Origin: Nocardioides marmoribigeumensis | GTDB taxonomy: Bacteria > Actinomycetota > Actinomycetes > Propionibacteriales > Nocardioidaceae | Assembly (NCBI RefSeq): GCF_031458325.1 | Contig: NZ_JAVDYG010000001.1 | Coordinates: 3,658,001 to 3,722,000 of the forward strand | Reading direction: 5' to 3' | DNA length: 64,000 bases | Shown: one piece after another, positions 1 through 9,574 of the stretch | Layout: every line of letters starts with the position of its first letter | Position numbering within the stretch: position 1 is the first letter of the stretch | Made by a program: the position numbers and the translations under genes | Notes under the pieces: model-generated | What the model saw: only the letters and a program-made list of their open reading frames with translations | Databases searched by the model: none | What the model was told of the DNA's origin: nothing

Positions 1-2232
1 GGACGGCCCCGGGCGGGCGACGCCGGCGAGGTAAATCGGCGCGCTGGTGTGCACGAACGGCAGCGGCACGAACTCGGTGAACCCGCCGGTCTCGTCCTGG
101 ATCCGTTGCAGGACCCGCAGGTGGGTCACCCAGTGGTCGGGGCGGTCGACGTGGCCGTACATCATCGTCGCGCTCGAGCGGATGCCCAGCCGGTGCGCGG
201 AGGTGACGACCTCGACCCACGCGCTGGTGGGCAGCTTGCCCTTGGTGAGGATCCACCGGACGTCGTCGTCGAGGATCTCCGCGGCGGTGCCGGGGATCGT
301 GTCGAGACCGGACTCCTTGGCCTTGAGCAGCCAGTCGTGGATCGTCAGGCCGGTGCGCGCGGCGCCGTTGACGACCTCCATCGGGGAGTAGGCGTGCACG
401 TGCATCTCGGGCACGCGACGCTTCACCGCGGCGGCGATGTCGAAGTACGCCGTGCCGGGCATCTCCGGGTCGATGCCGCCCTGCATGCAGACCTCGGTCG
501 CGCCGAGGCGCCAGGCCTCCTCGGCCCGGTCGGCGACCTGGTCCAGCGAGAGCGAGTAGGCGTCGGCGTCGGTGCGCCGCTGGGCGAACGCGCAGAAGCG
601 GCAGCCCGTGTAGCAGACGTTGGTGAAGTTGATGTTGCGGTTGAGCACGTAGGTCACGTCGTCGCCGTTGACCTCGCGGCGCATCGCGTCGGCCAGGCGG
701 CGGACCTCGTCGAGGTCGGTGCCGTCGGCGGTGAACAGCGCTAGCGCGTGCGCGTCGGTCAGCCCGCGCGGGTCGCGCTCGGCCTGGGCCAGGGCGGCGC
801 GGACGTCGGAGCTGAGCCGCTCGGGAGCGGTCGCTGACGCGACCTCCTCGCGCAGGAGCGCCCAGTCGCCGTACACGTCGGAGAAGTCGCCCCGCCGGTC
901 AGCGGTGCGGCCGGTGGTGTCGATCGTCTCGTGGAGGTCGGTGCGCCCCCAGGCGCCGGCGTCCGCCCCGAGGTCAGGCTCCTGCCAGGGCAGCCCGACG
1001 GGGCGTACGCCGTCGCGCAGCAGCCCGGTCTCGTCGGCGAGCGCGGCCACGTGGGGGCGGACGCGGGGGTCGATCCAGGGCTCGCCGGCGCGGGCGTACT
1101 CGGGGTGGACGGTCAGGCGCGGCGTCAACGAGAAGCCGGCCTCGGCGGTGACCTCACGGAGGGTGTCGAGGGAGGGCCAGGGGCGCTCGGGGTTGACGTG
1201 GTCCGGCGTCAGTGGCGAGACGCCGCCCCAGTCGTCGACGCCGGCGGCGAGGAGGTCGCGGCACTCCGACAGGTCGACCAGGTTGGGCGGGGCTTGGATG
1301 CGCATGCGGGGGCCGAGCACGAGGCGGGCGACCGCGACGGCGGCGAGGTAGTCCTCCAGCCCGAGGTCGTCGACGCCACGCATCGCGGTGTCGGGCTTGG
1401 CCCGGAAGTTCTGGATGATCACCTCCTGGACGTGGCCGTACTGGCGCGCCACCCTGCGCAGGGTGAACAGCGACTCGGCGCGCTCGGCCACGGTCTCGCC
1501 GATGCCGACGAGCAGGCCTGTGGTGAACGGGACCGAGAGGCGACCCGCGTCCTCGAGCACGCGGAGCCGGACGGCAGGATTCTTGTCAGGGGAACCAAAA
1601 TGCGGTTGGCCCTTCTCGGTGAAGAGCCGCTCGGACGTGGTCTCGAGCATCATGCCCATCGACGGGGAGACGGGCTTGAGCCGGTTGATCTCCTCCCACG
1701 ACATGACGCCGGGGTTGAGGTGCGGCAGCAGGCCGGTCTCCTCGAGCACGCGCACGGCCATCGCGCGGACGTAGTCGAGGGTCGAGTCGTAGCCCTTCTC
1801 GTCCAGCCATTGCCGGGCCTCGGGCCACCTGTCCTCGGGCCGGTCGCCGAGGGTGAACAGCGCCTCGGCGCACCCGAGCGCGGCGCCCTGGGTCGCGATC
1901 GCGATCACCTCGTCGGGCGAGAGGTAGGGCTCGCGTCCCTCGCGCGCCGCCTGGGCCGGCGTCTCCACGAACGTGCAGTAGTGGCAGCGGTCGCGGCACA
2001 GCCGTGTCAGCGGGATGAAGACCTTGGGGGAGTAGGTCACGACCCCGGGCCGACCGGCGGCCTCCAGGCCCGCGTCACGCACCCGGGCCGCATGGCCCAT
2101 CAGCGTCCGCAGGTCGTCCCCGCGGGCCTGCAGCAGCACCGTCGTCTCGGCCAGGTCGAGCGTCGCCCCGCGGGCCGCGCGAGCCAGCGCGCGGCGTACC
2201 TCGTGGGGGGTCGGTGCGGTCGCGTCTGTCAC
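1..2232 (-). CDS. fbiC: 7,8-didemethyl-8-hydroxy-5-deazariboflavin (FO) synthase, CofG-CofH fusion, C-terminus cut by window
   Basis: This enzyme makes FO, the chromophore of coenzyme F420, from tyrosine and a flavin-pathway pyrimidine through two radical-SAM reactions. The frame is open for 744 codons from a GTG at 2230-2232 to the window edge, so roughly the last 100 residues expected for FbiC are missing. The N-terminal CofG half carries the cluster motif CRDRCHYC (Cys79, Cys83, Cys86). The C-terminal CofH half carries CYTGCRFC (Cys540, Cys544, Cys547). Having both halves in one chain is the actinobacterial arrangement. A TAGGCT box lies six bases before the GTG, which supports this start and a leaderless transcript. 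A patch of A/T-ending codons at residues 209-219 stands out from the surrounding GC-rich codons. Confidence 0.95.
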   Translation of the reverse strand, partial: MTDATAPTPHEVRRALARAARGATLDLAETTVLLQARGDDLRTLMGHAARVRDAGLEAAGRPGVVTYSPKVFIPLTRLCRDRCHYCTFVETPAQAAREGREPYLSPDEVIAIATQGAALGCAEALFTLGDRPEDRWPEARQWLDEKGYDSTLDYVRAMAVRVLEETGLLPHLNPGVMSWEEINRLKPVSPSMGMMLETTSERLFTEKGQPHFGSPDKNPAVRLRVLEDAGRLSVPFTTGLLVGIGETVAERAESLFTLRRVARQYGHVQEVIIQNFRAKPDTAMRGVDDLGLEDYLAAVAVARLVLGPRMRIQAPPNLVDLSECRDLLAAGVDDWGGVSPLTPDHVNPERPWPSLDTLREVTAEAGFSLTPRLTVHPEYARAGEPWIDPRVRPHVAALADETGLLRDGVRPVGLPWQEPDLGADAGAWGRTDLHETIDTTGRTADRRGDFSDVYGDWALLREEVASATAPERLSSDVRAALAQAERDPRGLTDAHALALFTADGTDLDEVRRLADAMRREVNGDDVTYVLNRNINFTNVCYTGCRFCAFAQRRTDADAYSLSLDQVADRAEEAWRLGATEVCMQGGIDPEMPGTAYFDIAAAVKRRVPEMHVHAYSPMEVVNGAARTGLTIHDWLLKAKESGLDTIPGTAAEILDDDVRWILTKGKLPTSAWVEVVTSAHRLGIRSSATMMYGHVDRPDHWVTHLRVLQRIQDETGGFTEFVPLPFVHTSAPIYLAGVARPGPS

Positions 2233-2238
2233 CGGACG

Positions 2239-2244
2239 AGCCTA
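2239..2244 (-). promoter_or_regulatory. -10 box of fbiC (leaderless type)
   Basis: Read on the minus strand, TAGGCT is followed by six bases and then the GTG start. This spacing puts the transcript start at or next to the start codon. No clear -35 is seen. Confidence 0.5.
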
Positions 2245-2300
2245 ACCACGCCACCGGTGGTGCCGGTCGGTGGTCCAGGGAACCCGACCGACCCCGCCCG

Positions 2301-4048
2301 TCAGGCCTGCCAGGAGCGCCAGAGGGCGGCGTAGGACCCGTCGCGGGCGACCAGCTCGTCGTGGGTGCCGATCTCGGAGACCACCCCGTCCTCGACGACG
2401 GCGACGCGGTCGGCGTCGTGGGCGCTGAACAGCCGGTGCGCGATCGCGACGACGGTGCGGCCCTCCAGCACCGCGGCCAGCGAGCGCTCGAGGTGGCGCG
2501 CCTCGCGCGGGTCGACCATCGAGGTCGCCTCGTCGAGCACGAGGGTGTGCGGGTCGACCAGCACCAGCCGCGCGAGCGCGACCTGCTGCACCTGGGCCGG
2601 GCTGAGCCCGCGCCCACCGGAGCCGACGCGGGTGTCGAGCCCGTCGGGGAGCGCGGCGGCCCAGTCCTCGGCGTCGACGGCGGCCAGGGCGCGCCACACC
2701 TCGTCGTCGGAGACCTCCTCGGGGTGGGCGAGCGCGCGACGTTGTCGCGCAGGGTGCCGGCGAAGACGTGGTTCTCCTGCGTCACGAGCGCGACGCGACG
2801 GCGGAGCGAGGGCAGGTCGAGCTCGGTCAACCCGACGTCGCCGACGGTGACCGACCCCGTCCGCGGCGGGTGGATGCCGGCGAGCAGGCGCCCCAAGGTC
2901 GACTTGCCGGCGCCGGAGGGGCCGACCACGGCGAGGCGCTCGCCCACACGGAGGTCGAGGGAGAGACCGTGGAGCACGTCGCGCTCGCCGTCGTAGGCGA
3001 AGCGCACGTCGGTGGCGTCGATCTTGTCGCAGGCGGGCGCGCGCCCCGTCACCACGCGGTCCTGCGGCACCTCGCGGACCCCGAGCAGCCGCGCGAGCGA
3101 GACCGACCCCGTCTGCAGCTCGTCGAGCACCGACATCAGCCGGTCCATCGGGTCGGCGAGCATCTGGACGTAGAGCGTCGCCGCGGTCACCTGCCCGAGG
3201 TCGACGTGACCGCCGACGTAGAGCCAGCCGCCGACCAGCACGGTCGCCGCGGTCGGGACCGCGTGGACGGTCGCCTCGAACACCGGGAAGAACCCCGTGC
3301 GCAGCCACAGCGTGTAGCGCTCCGCGGCGTACGACGACGCGACGTCGCGCGCGATCCGGCGCAGCCGGCGGTCCTCGAGCCGCAGCGCCTCCACCGTGCG
3401 CGCCCCGTCGACCGTCTCGGCCAGCGAGGAGGCGATGAAGGTCCACGACTCGTGCTCGCGGAGGTAGCCGTCGCGGGCGCGGGCGAGGTACCACCGCACC
3501 GTCGCCACCAGGGCGGGGAGGCCGAGGGCCAGCGGCAGGGCGACCCACCAGCCCCCGACGACCAGGGCGGCGCCGACGGTCAGCGCGGTCTGCAGCGTCG
3601 CCACGACCGCCTCGGGCAGCGACCGCTGGGCGGTCCACTGCAGGGCGTCGACGTCACGGGTGGTGCGGGTGACCAGCTCGCCGCTGCCGGCCGTCTCGAC
3701 CGCGCCGAGGGGCATGTCGAGACTGTCCTGCACGAACCCCTCGCGCAGCTCGGCCAGCGTCAGCTCGCCGAAGACGAACCCGCGGTAGCGCGCGGCACGG
3801 GTCAGCACCGTCTGCGCGGTCAGGGCGACGAGCAGCAGCAGGACGGTGCGGTCGACGTACGCCGTCGTGGTGCCGGAGCGGACCGCCTCGACAAGGCCGC
3901 CGATCAGGGCGGGCGCGGCGAGGCCGGCCACTGTCGCCAGGACGTGCAGCACGACGAGCTGTCCGACCAGGCGGCGACGCCGGGAGACCAGGTCGCCGAC
4001 GTAGGCGAGGACGGCCGACGGCTCCGAGACGGGCAGGTGGGTGCTCAC
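2301..4048 (-). pseudogene. ABC exporter half-transporter (TMD-NBD) with intact Walker motifs, interrupted by a frameshift
   Basis: This is the second gene of an ABC exporter pair; its start overlaps the stop of 4045..5754 by four bases. Residues 1 to about 330 form an exporter-type membrane domain. The nucleotide-binding domain follows, with Walker A GPSGAGKST at 376-384, Q-loop Gln424, Walker B TLVLDEATSMVD and H-loop IAHR. The signature is degenerate, LSPAQ instead of LSGGQ. The reading frame breaks at about 2728-2740, just after the NV of the LRDNV motif. The last 143 residues continue in the -1 frame, so one base is missing or two are extra relative to a functional gene. It could be a real mutation or an assembly error in a GC repeat (GCGCGCG). 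Without the break the protein would be about 580 residues, a normal length. Confidence 0.85.
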
Positions 4049-5754
4049 CGGGAGGCCACCTCCTCGCCACGGGTGACGGCCGCGGCGTAGCCCGGGACGT
4101 CGCGCAGCAGCTCGTGGTGGCCGCCCTCGGCGACGACGCGCCCGCCGTCGAGGAACACCACGACGTCGGCGCGGTCCAGGACCAGCGGGCTGGTGGTCGT
4201 GAGCAGCGTGGTGCGACCGCGACGCGCGGACCCCAGCCGAGAAGCGATCCGGGCCTCGGTGTGGGCGTCGACGGCGGAGGTGGGCTCGACCATGACCAGC
4301 ACCTCGGGGTCGGCGAGCAGCGCGCGGGTCAGCACCAGACGCTGCCGCTGGCCGCCGGAGAACGCCCGGCCACGCTCGGTGACCTGCCCGTCGAGCCGGC
4401 CCGGGAGGGCGTCGAGGACGTCCTCGGCCGCCGCGACGTGCAGGGCCTCGAGCAGCGCCGCCTCGCCCCGCTCGTGCAGGTCGAGCTCGTCACGCAGGCG
4501 CCCCGCGAAGAGCACGGCACCCGTGTCGCCGACGACGATGCGCCGCCGCACCTCGGCCAGGGGTACGGCGTCCAGGCGGTCCGCGCCCCAGCTCACCTCG
4601 CCCGGGGCGAAGCGGCCCAGCCGGTCGGCCAGCGCCGCCGCGTCCTCCGGGCGGGTGGAGACCACCGCGGTGAGCAGCCCGGACCGCACCCGGACCCCGG
4701 ACTCGTGGTCGACCAGGTCGCCACCGTCGACAGGGCGCGGGGACGTCGCGACGTCGGACTGCTCCGGCTCGAGGTCGAGCACGCGGCAGACCCGGGCAGC
4801 CGCGACCCGGGCGGAGATCGCCTTGCCCAGCACCTCGGTCGCCGTGCGCAGCGGGATCATCAGGAACGCGGAGTAGCCGTAGAACGCGACCAGCTCGCCC
4901 ACCGTGATCCGCCCCTCGACCGCGAAGCGCGCGCCCAGCCACACCACCACGACGACGAACAGCCCCGGCAGCGCGACCTGCGCGGCGTCGAGGACCGAGT
5001 GGACCCGGCCCACCTGGATGCCGGAGTCGCGCACCCGGGTCGACTCCTCGACGTACCTCCGGTGGAAGACGCGCTCCCCGCCGACCCCGCGCAGGATGCG
5101 CAGCCCCGCGACGATGTCGGCCGCCAGCGCCACCAGCTCGCCGTAGGCCTCGCGCTGCCGGATCGTGCGCTGCTGCAGCGGGCGCATGACGGGCCAGAGG
5201 AGCAGCAGCATCAGGGGCACGCCGACCAGCACGAGCGCGCCGAGGACCGTCGAGGTGCGCAGCAGCACGACCGCGACCAGTACGAAGGACACGACCGAGC
5301 CGGTGCCCCGCGCGGTGACGTCCATCAGCTGCCCGATGCGCGCCATGTCGGCGGTCCCGACCGCGACGACCTCGCCGGTGGAGAGGCGGTGCGGCAGGGT
5401 GCCGCCGAGCCTGACCGCCTGCTGCGAGACCAGCGTCAGCGTGCGGAAGGCGGAGGTCAGGAAGTTCGCGACCGCGCACCGGTGGCGCAGGATGCTGGAC
5501 GCCGCCTGGAGCAGCCCGACCGCGAGCAGCACCAGCGCCATGCGGACCAGCAGACCGGTGTCGCGCGGCACCAGCGCGTGGTCGATGGTCCACCCGACCA
5601 GGGCCGGCACGAGGGCCTGCGTGCACATCCACACCACGCCGTACGCCATGCCGGCCGCGAGGCTCTGCCACTGGCGGCGGGCCAGCCAGAAGAGGTACGA
5701 CCCCGGCCCGCGGGAGTCCGCGGGACCGGGGTCGTCGAGATGTCGTGGCCGCAC
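4045..5754 (-). CDS. ABC exporter half-transporter with degenerate nucleotide-binding domain
   Basis: This 569-residue protein is the partner of 2301..4048 in a probable heterodimeric exporter; the substrate is unknown. The membrane domain spans about residues 20-330. In the nucleotide-binding domain the signature FSGGQRQR is perfect (465-472). The Walker A region (about 361-380) has no GxxGxGKST, the Walker B aspartate is replaced (VLVMVEPTSAVD, 485-496, with Glu490 kept), and the H-loop histidine is absent (TTTSPL). This subunit therefore lends only its signature to the working ATP site formed with the partner's Walker A and B. The start is a GTG; a TAGCCT sequence ends one base before it, so the true start could be further in. 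Confidence 0.9.
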   Translation of the reverse strand: MRPRHLDDPGPADSRGPGSYLFWLARRQWQSLAAGMAYGVVWMCTQALVPALVGWTIDHALVPRDTGLLVRMALVLLAVGLLQAASSILRHRCAVANFLTSAFRTLTLVSQQAVRLGGTLPHRLSTGEVVAVGTADMARIGQLMDVTARGTGSVVSFVLVAVVLLRTSTVLGALVLVGVPLMLLLLWPVMRPLQQRTIRQREAYGELVALAADIVAGLRILRGVGGERVFHRRYVEESTRVRDSGIQVGRVHSVLDAAQVALPGLFVVVVVWLGARFAVEGRITVGELVAFYGYSAFLMIPLRTATEVLGKAISARVAAARVCRVLDLEPEQSDVATSPRPVDGGDLVDHESGVRVRSGLLTAVVSTRPEDAAALADRLGRFAPGEVSWGADRLDAVPLAEVRRRIVVGDTGAVLFAGRLRDELDLHERGEAALLEALHVAAAEDVLDALPGRLDGQVTERGRAFSGGQRQRLVLTRALLADPEVLVMVEPTSAVDAHTEARIASRLGSARRGRTTLLTTTSPLVLDRADVVVFLDGGRVVAEGGHHELLRDVPGYAAAVTRGEEVASR

Positions 5755-5790
5755 CGCACCAGGCTAGGAAGGACGTGCTTCCCGCGCGTC

Positions 5791-6084
5791 TCAGTTTCTG
5801 CGCAGGGCCCTGCCCAGGCTGGCGACCAGGCCGACCGCCCCGGCGATGACCAGGACGATCGAGAAGGCGACGCCGCCGTCCCCGACCTGCATCACCCCCT
5901 GGTCGGTGAGCAGCCACAGCAGGGCGACGCCGACGGCGAGCAGCCCCACCACCAGGTAGCCGGTCTGCAGCGGGTGGAAGCCGGGGTGCCGCTCGTCGTC
6001 CGGCTCGACCTCGTGGCTCTGCCACTGCCCGAGGACGGTCGTGTCCTCGGCCTCGAGCGGGGTGGTCTCCTCGTGCTCGGGCAT
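5791..6084 (-). CDS. Small two-TM membrane protein next to the PspC protein
   Basis: The 97-residue product has an acidic N-terminal tail (residues 1-40) and two hydrophobic segments (about 43-62 and 71-90) ending in a basic tail. I do not recognise a family. Its ATG lies one base after the stop of the PspC gene (6086..7366), so the two are very likely cotranscribed and translationally coupled. By context it may be a small accessory of the PspC/toastrack protein, but no motif shows that. Confidence 0.75.
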   Translation of the reverse strand: MPEHEETTPLEAEDTTVLGQWQSHEVEPDDERHPGFHPLQTGYLVVGLLAVGVALLWLLTDQGVMQVGDGGVAFSIVLVIAGAVGLVASLGRALRRN

Positions 6085-6085
6085 G

Positions 6086-7366
6086 TCAGCCCCTCCTCAC
6101 GTCGATGTGGCCGAAGGCCGCGTCCAGGTGGAGCGTCAGCGGAGCGCCGGTGACGCTCGGCGGGCCCTCGTAGGTGCGCCGCACGTCGGTGCCCCACCCG
6201 TCGTGGGTCAGGCCGTCGGGGGTGTCGATCGCGCCGCCGTAGCGGACCTCGGCGTCCACGTCGACGTCGACGTCGCCCGGCACGATCACCACGATCTCGC
6301 CGGCGTTGACGTCGGCGCTGATCGTGCGGCCCGCCAGGGCCGACGGCTCGCTCAGGTCGGTGAGGTCGATCTCGATGCGGCCGGCGGGGACCGAGTAGCT
6401 CGACCTCAGCTGGCTCGTCGTGGTCGGGCGGACCGTGACGTCGCGCGAGCCGTGGTAGGTCGGCTCGCCGACCGCGGTCGCACCGAGCGCGACGAGGGAG
6501 ACCAGACCGAGCAGGACCAGCCCACCGGCCCGCCCGAAGAACGAGCCGACCACGAGCATCCCGCCCACGATCGCCAGGGCGAGGGCGGCGTAGCCCGCGT
6601 CGGGCACGGCGTGGCCGTTGCTGTCGAGCAGCCCCAGCACACCGAGACCGAGCGCCACCAGGGCGAGCGTCGGCATGAACAGCAGGGGGCCGCGGCGCCG
6701 GCGCGCCGGGGGGTACGCCGGCGCGGGGCGCCAGGTGCCCGTCGCCCGGTCGTAGCGGCCGGTGAAGGCGGGAGCCGGGGCGTCGTACGACGGCTGCTCA
6801 GGACCGCCCGCACCGGTCACCCCGGGTGCACCGGTCGCACCGGTCCAGGTCGCCCGCTGCTCGCGCCGCGACTGCCGGACGAGGTGGAAGGCCAGTGCAC
6901 CGACCGCGAGCACGCCGAGGAACCACACGCCGCCGCTGTCCCCGCCGACCCCCGTGGTCAGGGCGATCAGCGCGGCGACGACGAGGGCGACGATCACCAG
7001 GACGTTGCGCGTGGAGTCGTCGCTCGGCACCACCACGTGGCCGTCCCGCTCGTCGGGCACCAGCAGCCACAGCGCGGCGTACAGCAGGATGCCCGAGCCG
7101 CCGAAGAACGTCAGGACGACGAAGATCACCCGCACGAGCAGCGGGTCGACGTCGAGGTGGCGGGCCAGCCCGCCCGCGACGCCCGCGACCTTGCGCTCGG
7201 TGACGCTGCGGCGCAGCGCCCGGTAGTCGCCGAGCGCCGCGGTGTTCATCCCGTCGCGCGGTCCGTCCCCACCCGGACCGGGCGGAGGGCCCGACCGGTC
7301 GCCCGGCGGCGGGGGAGGCGGGGTGCCGGGCGGCGAGGGGGGAGGAGGGGTGACCGTCTCGTTCAT
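6086..7366 (-). CDS. PspC-domain membrane protein with LiaF/toastrack-like C-terminal domain
   Basis: The 426-residue protein has a proline-rich cytoplasmic N-terminus (residues 1-45). A PspC domain follows with the hallmark VAGVAGGLARHLDVDP and a long hydrophobic helix. Several more membrane segments come next, and then a soluble C-terminal domain (about 310-426) rich in short beta-strands, like the LiaF or toastrack fold used in envelope-stress systems. I chose the ATG at 7364-7366, which begins the proline-rich segment; an upstream in-frame ATG would add 25 residues of promoter-region translation. The gene diverges from a PspC-fused sensor kinase over a 142-base gap, so both probably belong to one cell-envelope sensing module. 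The direct ligand is unknown. Confidence 0.85.
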   Translation of the reverse strand: MNETVTPPPPSPPGTPPPPPPGDRSGPPPGPGGDGPRDGMNTAALGDYRALRRSVTERKVAGVAGGLARHLDVDPLLVRVIFVVLTFFGGSGILLYAALWLLVPDERDGHVVVPSDDSTRNVLVIVALVVAALIALTTGVGGDSGGVWFLGVLAVGALAFHLVRQSRREQRATWTGATGAPGVTGAGGPEQPSYDAPAPAFTGRYDRATGTWRPAPAYPPARRRRGPLLFMPTLALVALGLGVLGLLDSNGHAVPDAGYAALALAIVGGMLVVGSFFGRAGGLVLLGLVSLVALGATAVGEPTYHGSRDVTVRPTTTSQLRSSYSVPAGRIEIDLTDLSEPSALAGRTISADVNAGEIVVIVPGDVDVDVDAEVRYGGAIDTPDGLTHDGWGTDVRRTYEGPPSVTGAPLTLHLDAAFGHIDVRRG

Positions 7367-7508
7367 GGCTCCACCGTGGCCCTTCCCTACGCGTGCGCAC
7401 CATCGGTGACGCCCCTGATCCTGCCCGGGGGAGGATGCCACGGACTCAGGGTGAGGTCAGGGTCGCCACTCATGGGTCAGGGGCTCGCGCTCTGCGACGA
7501 TTGAGCCG

Positions 7509-8870
7509 ATGGAGCAGACGAGCCAGACCACCCACCAGCCCCCGGCCTCCGGCCCGGCGGGCTCGGCGGGCTCGCCGGTGTGGGTGCCGCGCAAGGCGCA
7601 CCGCAGCCGTCGCGACAGCTACCTCGGCGGCGTGGCCGGGGGGCTCGCGGAGCACCTGGGCGTCGACCCGGTGCTGGTCCGCGGCTTCTTCGTGCTCTCC
7701 ACGCTGGCGGCGTTCGGGCTCGTGCTCTACCTGGCGCTGTGGGTGATGCTGCCGATGGACAACCGGCCCGAGCCCTCCAGCCCGGGTCTCGAGTCCGCCA
7801 CCCGCAGGGGCCTGCGACCGGGGCGCCCCGACTCACGTCGCCGCGACACCGGCATCCTCCTCGCGCTGGCCGCGGTGGTCTTCGGCGTCGCCGGGCTCAC
7901 CGACGTCGCGACCGGCAGCCTGCACCTGCTCTGGCCCGGCGCCTTCGCCGTCCTTGGTGTCTCCGTCCTCTGGCTGCAGGCCGACGAGGCCCAGCGCGAG
8001 CGGTGGCGCCACGCGGGCGAGCGCGTCGGGATCGCCCGCATCCTGCTCGGCAGCGGCGGCGCCGCGGCCTGGGCGCGCCTGGTCGCCGGGGCCGGCCTGC
8101 TGGTCACGGCGCTGGTCATCTTCGCCGCCCAGTCCGGCCAGGTCACCGTCGCCCGCGACATGGTGGTCGCCGGGATCCTCGGCATGGGAGGCCTGGCGAT
8201 CGTGCTCGGCCCGTGGCTGTTCAGCCTGGCCTCCGAGCTCACCGACGAGCGCGCCGAGCGCATCCGCACCCAGGAGCGGGCGGACGTCGCCGCGCACCTG
8301 CACGACTCCGTGCTCCAGACCCTCGCGATGATCCAGCGCAGCTCCGGGGACCCGCCGACGGTCGCCCGCCTCGCCCGCGCGCAGGAGCGCGACCTCCGGC
8401 AGTGGCTGTACGGCGACCAGGCGGCTCCCGAGGGCACGCTCGCCGCCTCGCTGAGTGCGGTGGCGGCCGAGGCCGAGGACCTGCACGGCGTGCCGGTCGA
8501 GGTCGTCACGGTGGGCGACCGGCCCACGACGGCCGAGCTCGTCCCGCTGGTCGGCGCGACCCGCGAGGCCGTGCTCAACGCCGTGCGCCACTCCGGTGCA
8601 CCGCGGGTCGACGTCTACGCCGAGATGGCCGGCGACCACGTGGAGGTGTTCGTCCGCGACCGGGGCCGGGGGTTCGACCTGGCGGCCGTGCCCCAGGACC
8701 GGCAGGGTGTCCGGGGCAGCGTCATCGGCCGCATGGAGCGCCACGGCGGCAGCGCCGAGGTCCGCAGTTCCCCCGAGGGTGGCACCGAGGTCCGGCTCTC
8801 GATGCCGGTCCGCACCCAGCCCCAGCAGCAGGTTCCCGAGCAGGCCCACGACCAGGAGGAGACCCGATGA
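7509..8870 (+). CDS. PspC-fused sensor histidine kinase (HisKA_3/NarL class)
   Basis: The 453-residue sensor begins with a PspC domain (about 28-85, core GGVAGGLAEHLGVDP). A set of membrane helices follows, two of them around 115-145 and 190-230. The dimerisation and phospho-acceptor helix has HLHDSVLQ, with His265 the likely phosphorylated residue. An HATPase domain ends the protein, with the N-box EAVLNAVRHSG and the G-box DRGRGFD. It overlaps the response regulator by the ATGA tetranucleotide. The N-terminal PspC domain replaces a periplasmic sensor, so it probably senses membrane stress or binds the divergently encoded PspC/toastrack protein. I see no obvious ribosome binding site before the ATG. 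Confidence 0.9.
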   Translation: MEQTSQTTHQPPASGPAGSAGSPVWVPRKAHRSRRDSYLGGVAGGLAEHLGVDPVLVRGFFVLSTLAAFGLVLYLALWVMLPMDNRPEPSSPGLESATRRGLRPGRPDSRRRDTGILLALAAVVFGVAGLTDVATGSLHLLWPGAFAVLGVSVLWLQADEAQRERWRHAGERVGIARILLGSGGAAAWARLVAGAGLLVTALVIFAAQSGQVTVARDMVVAGILGMGGLAIVLGPWLFSLASELTDERAERIRTQERADVAAHLHDSVLQTLAMIQRSSGDPPTVARLARAQERDLRQWLYGDQAAPEGTLAASLSAVAAEAEDLHGVPVEVVTVGDRPTTAELVPLVGATREAVLNAVRHSGAPRVDVYAEMAGDHVEVFVRDRGRGFDLAAVPQDRQGVRGSVIGRMERHGGSAEVRSSPEGGTEVRLSMPVRTQPQQQVPEQAHDQEETR

Positions 8871-9517
8871 GCCCGGTGACCGTGGTGGTCGTCGACGACC
8901 ACGCCATGTTCCGCTCCGGTGTGCGGGCCGAGCTCGCGTCGTACCCCGCTCGCGTGACGGTGGTCGCCGAGGCCGAGGACGTCGACTCCGCGGTCGAGCA
9001 GGTCCGCGCCCACCAGCCCGACGTCGTGCTGCTCGACGTGCACCTGCCCGGCGGCGGGGGAGTCGAGGTGATGCGCCGCGCCGCGCCGCGCTGCCCGGAC
9101 ACCCGCTTCCTGGCGCTGTCGGTCTCCGACGCGGCCGAGGACGTGATCGGCACGATCCGGGGCGGCGCCCGGGGCTACGTCACCAAGACCATCACCGGGC
9201 CCGAGCTGGTCGACGCCATCGACCGGGTCTCGATCGGCGACGCGGTGTTCTCGCCGCGCCTGGCCGGCTTCGTGCTGGACGCCTTCGCCGGCTCGATCGC
9301 CGTCGCCCAGGTCGACGAGGACCTCGACCGGCTCACCGAGCGGGAGCGCGAGGTGATGCGGCTGATCGCGCGGGGCTATGCCTACAAGGAGGTCGCCTCC
9401 GAGTTGTTCATCTCGGTCAAGACCGTCGAGACCCACGTCTCCAGCGTCCTGCGCAAGCTCCAGCTGTCCTCGCGTCACGAGCTCACCCGCTGGGCCAGCG
9501 ACCGCCGTCTGCTCTGA
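8867..9517 (+). CDS. NarL/LuxR-family response regulator, partner of the PspC-fused kinase
   Basis: The 216-residue protein has a receiver domain with acidic pocket Asp10-Asp11, phosphorylatable Asp57 (LLDVHLPG) and the conserved lysine in YVTKT. A LuxR-type helix-turn-helix follows (LTEREREVMRLIARGYAYKEVASELFISVKTVETHVSSVLRKL, in two parts about 148-195). Its start codon overlaps the kinase stop, the usual coupling for a cognate pair. It most likely controls the divergent PspC operon and its own operon; no operator was identified in the 7367-7508 gap. Confidence 0.93.
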   Translation: MSPVTVVVVDDHAMFRSGVRAELASYPARVTVVAEAEDVDSAVEQVRAHQPDVVLLDVHLPGGGGVEVMRRAAPRCPDTRFLALSVSDAAEDVIGTIRGGARGYVTKTITGPELVDAIDRVSIGDAVFSPRLAGFVLDAFAGSIAVAQVDEDLDRLTEREREVMRLIARGYAYKEVASELFISVKTVETHVSSVLRKLQLSSRHELTRWASDRRLL

Positions 9518-9562
9518 GACCTCACGCCTGCCCGGCCCGGTCGAGCGGTTGCCGCCTCCCAC

Positions 9563-9568
9563 TAGCGT
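9563..9568 (+). promoter_or_regulatory. -10 box of the SDR-CPBP fusion gene (leaderless type)
   Basis: TAGCGT is followed by six bases and then the ATG at 9575. No convincing -35 lies 16 to 19 bases upstream. Confidence 0.45.
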
Positions 9569-9574
9569 GAGGCC

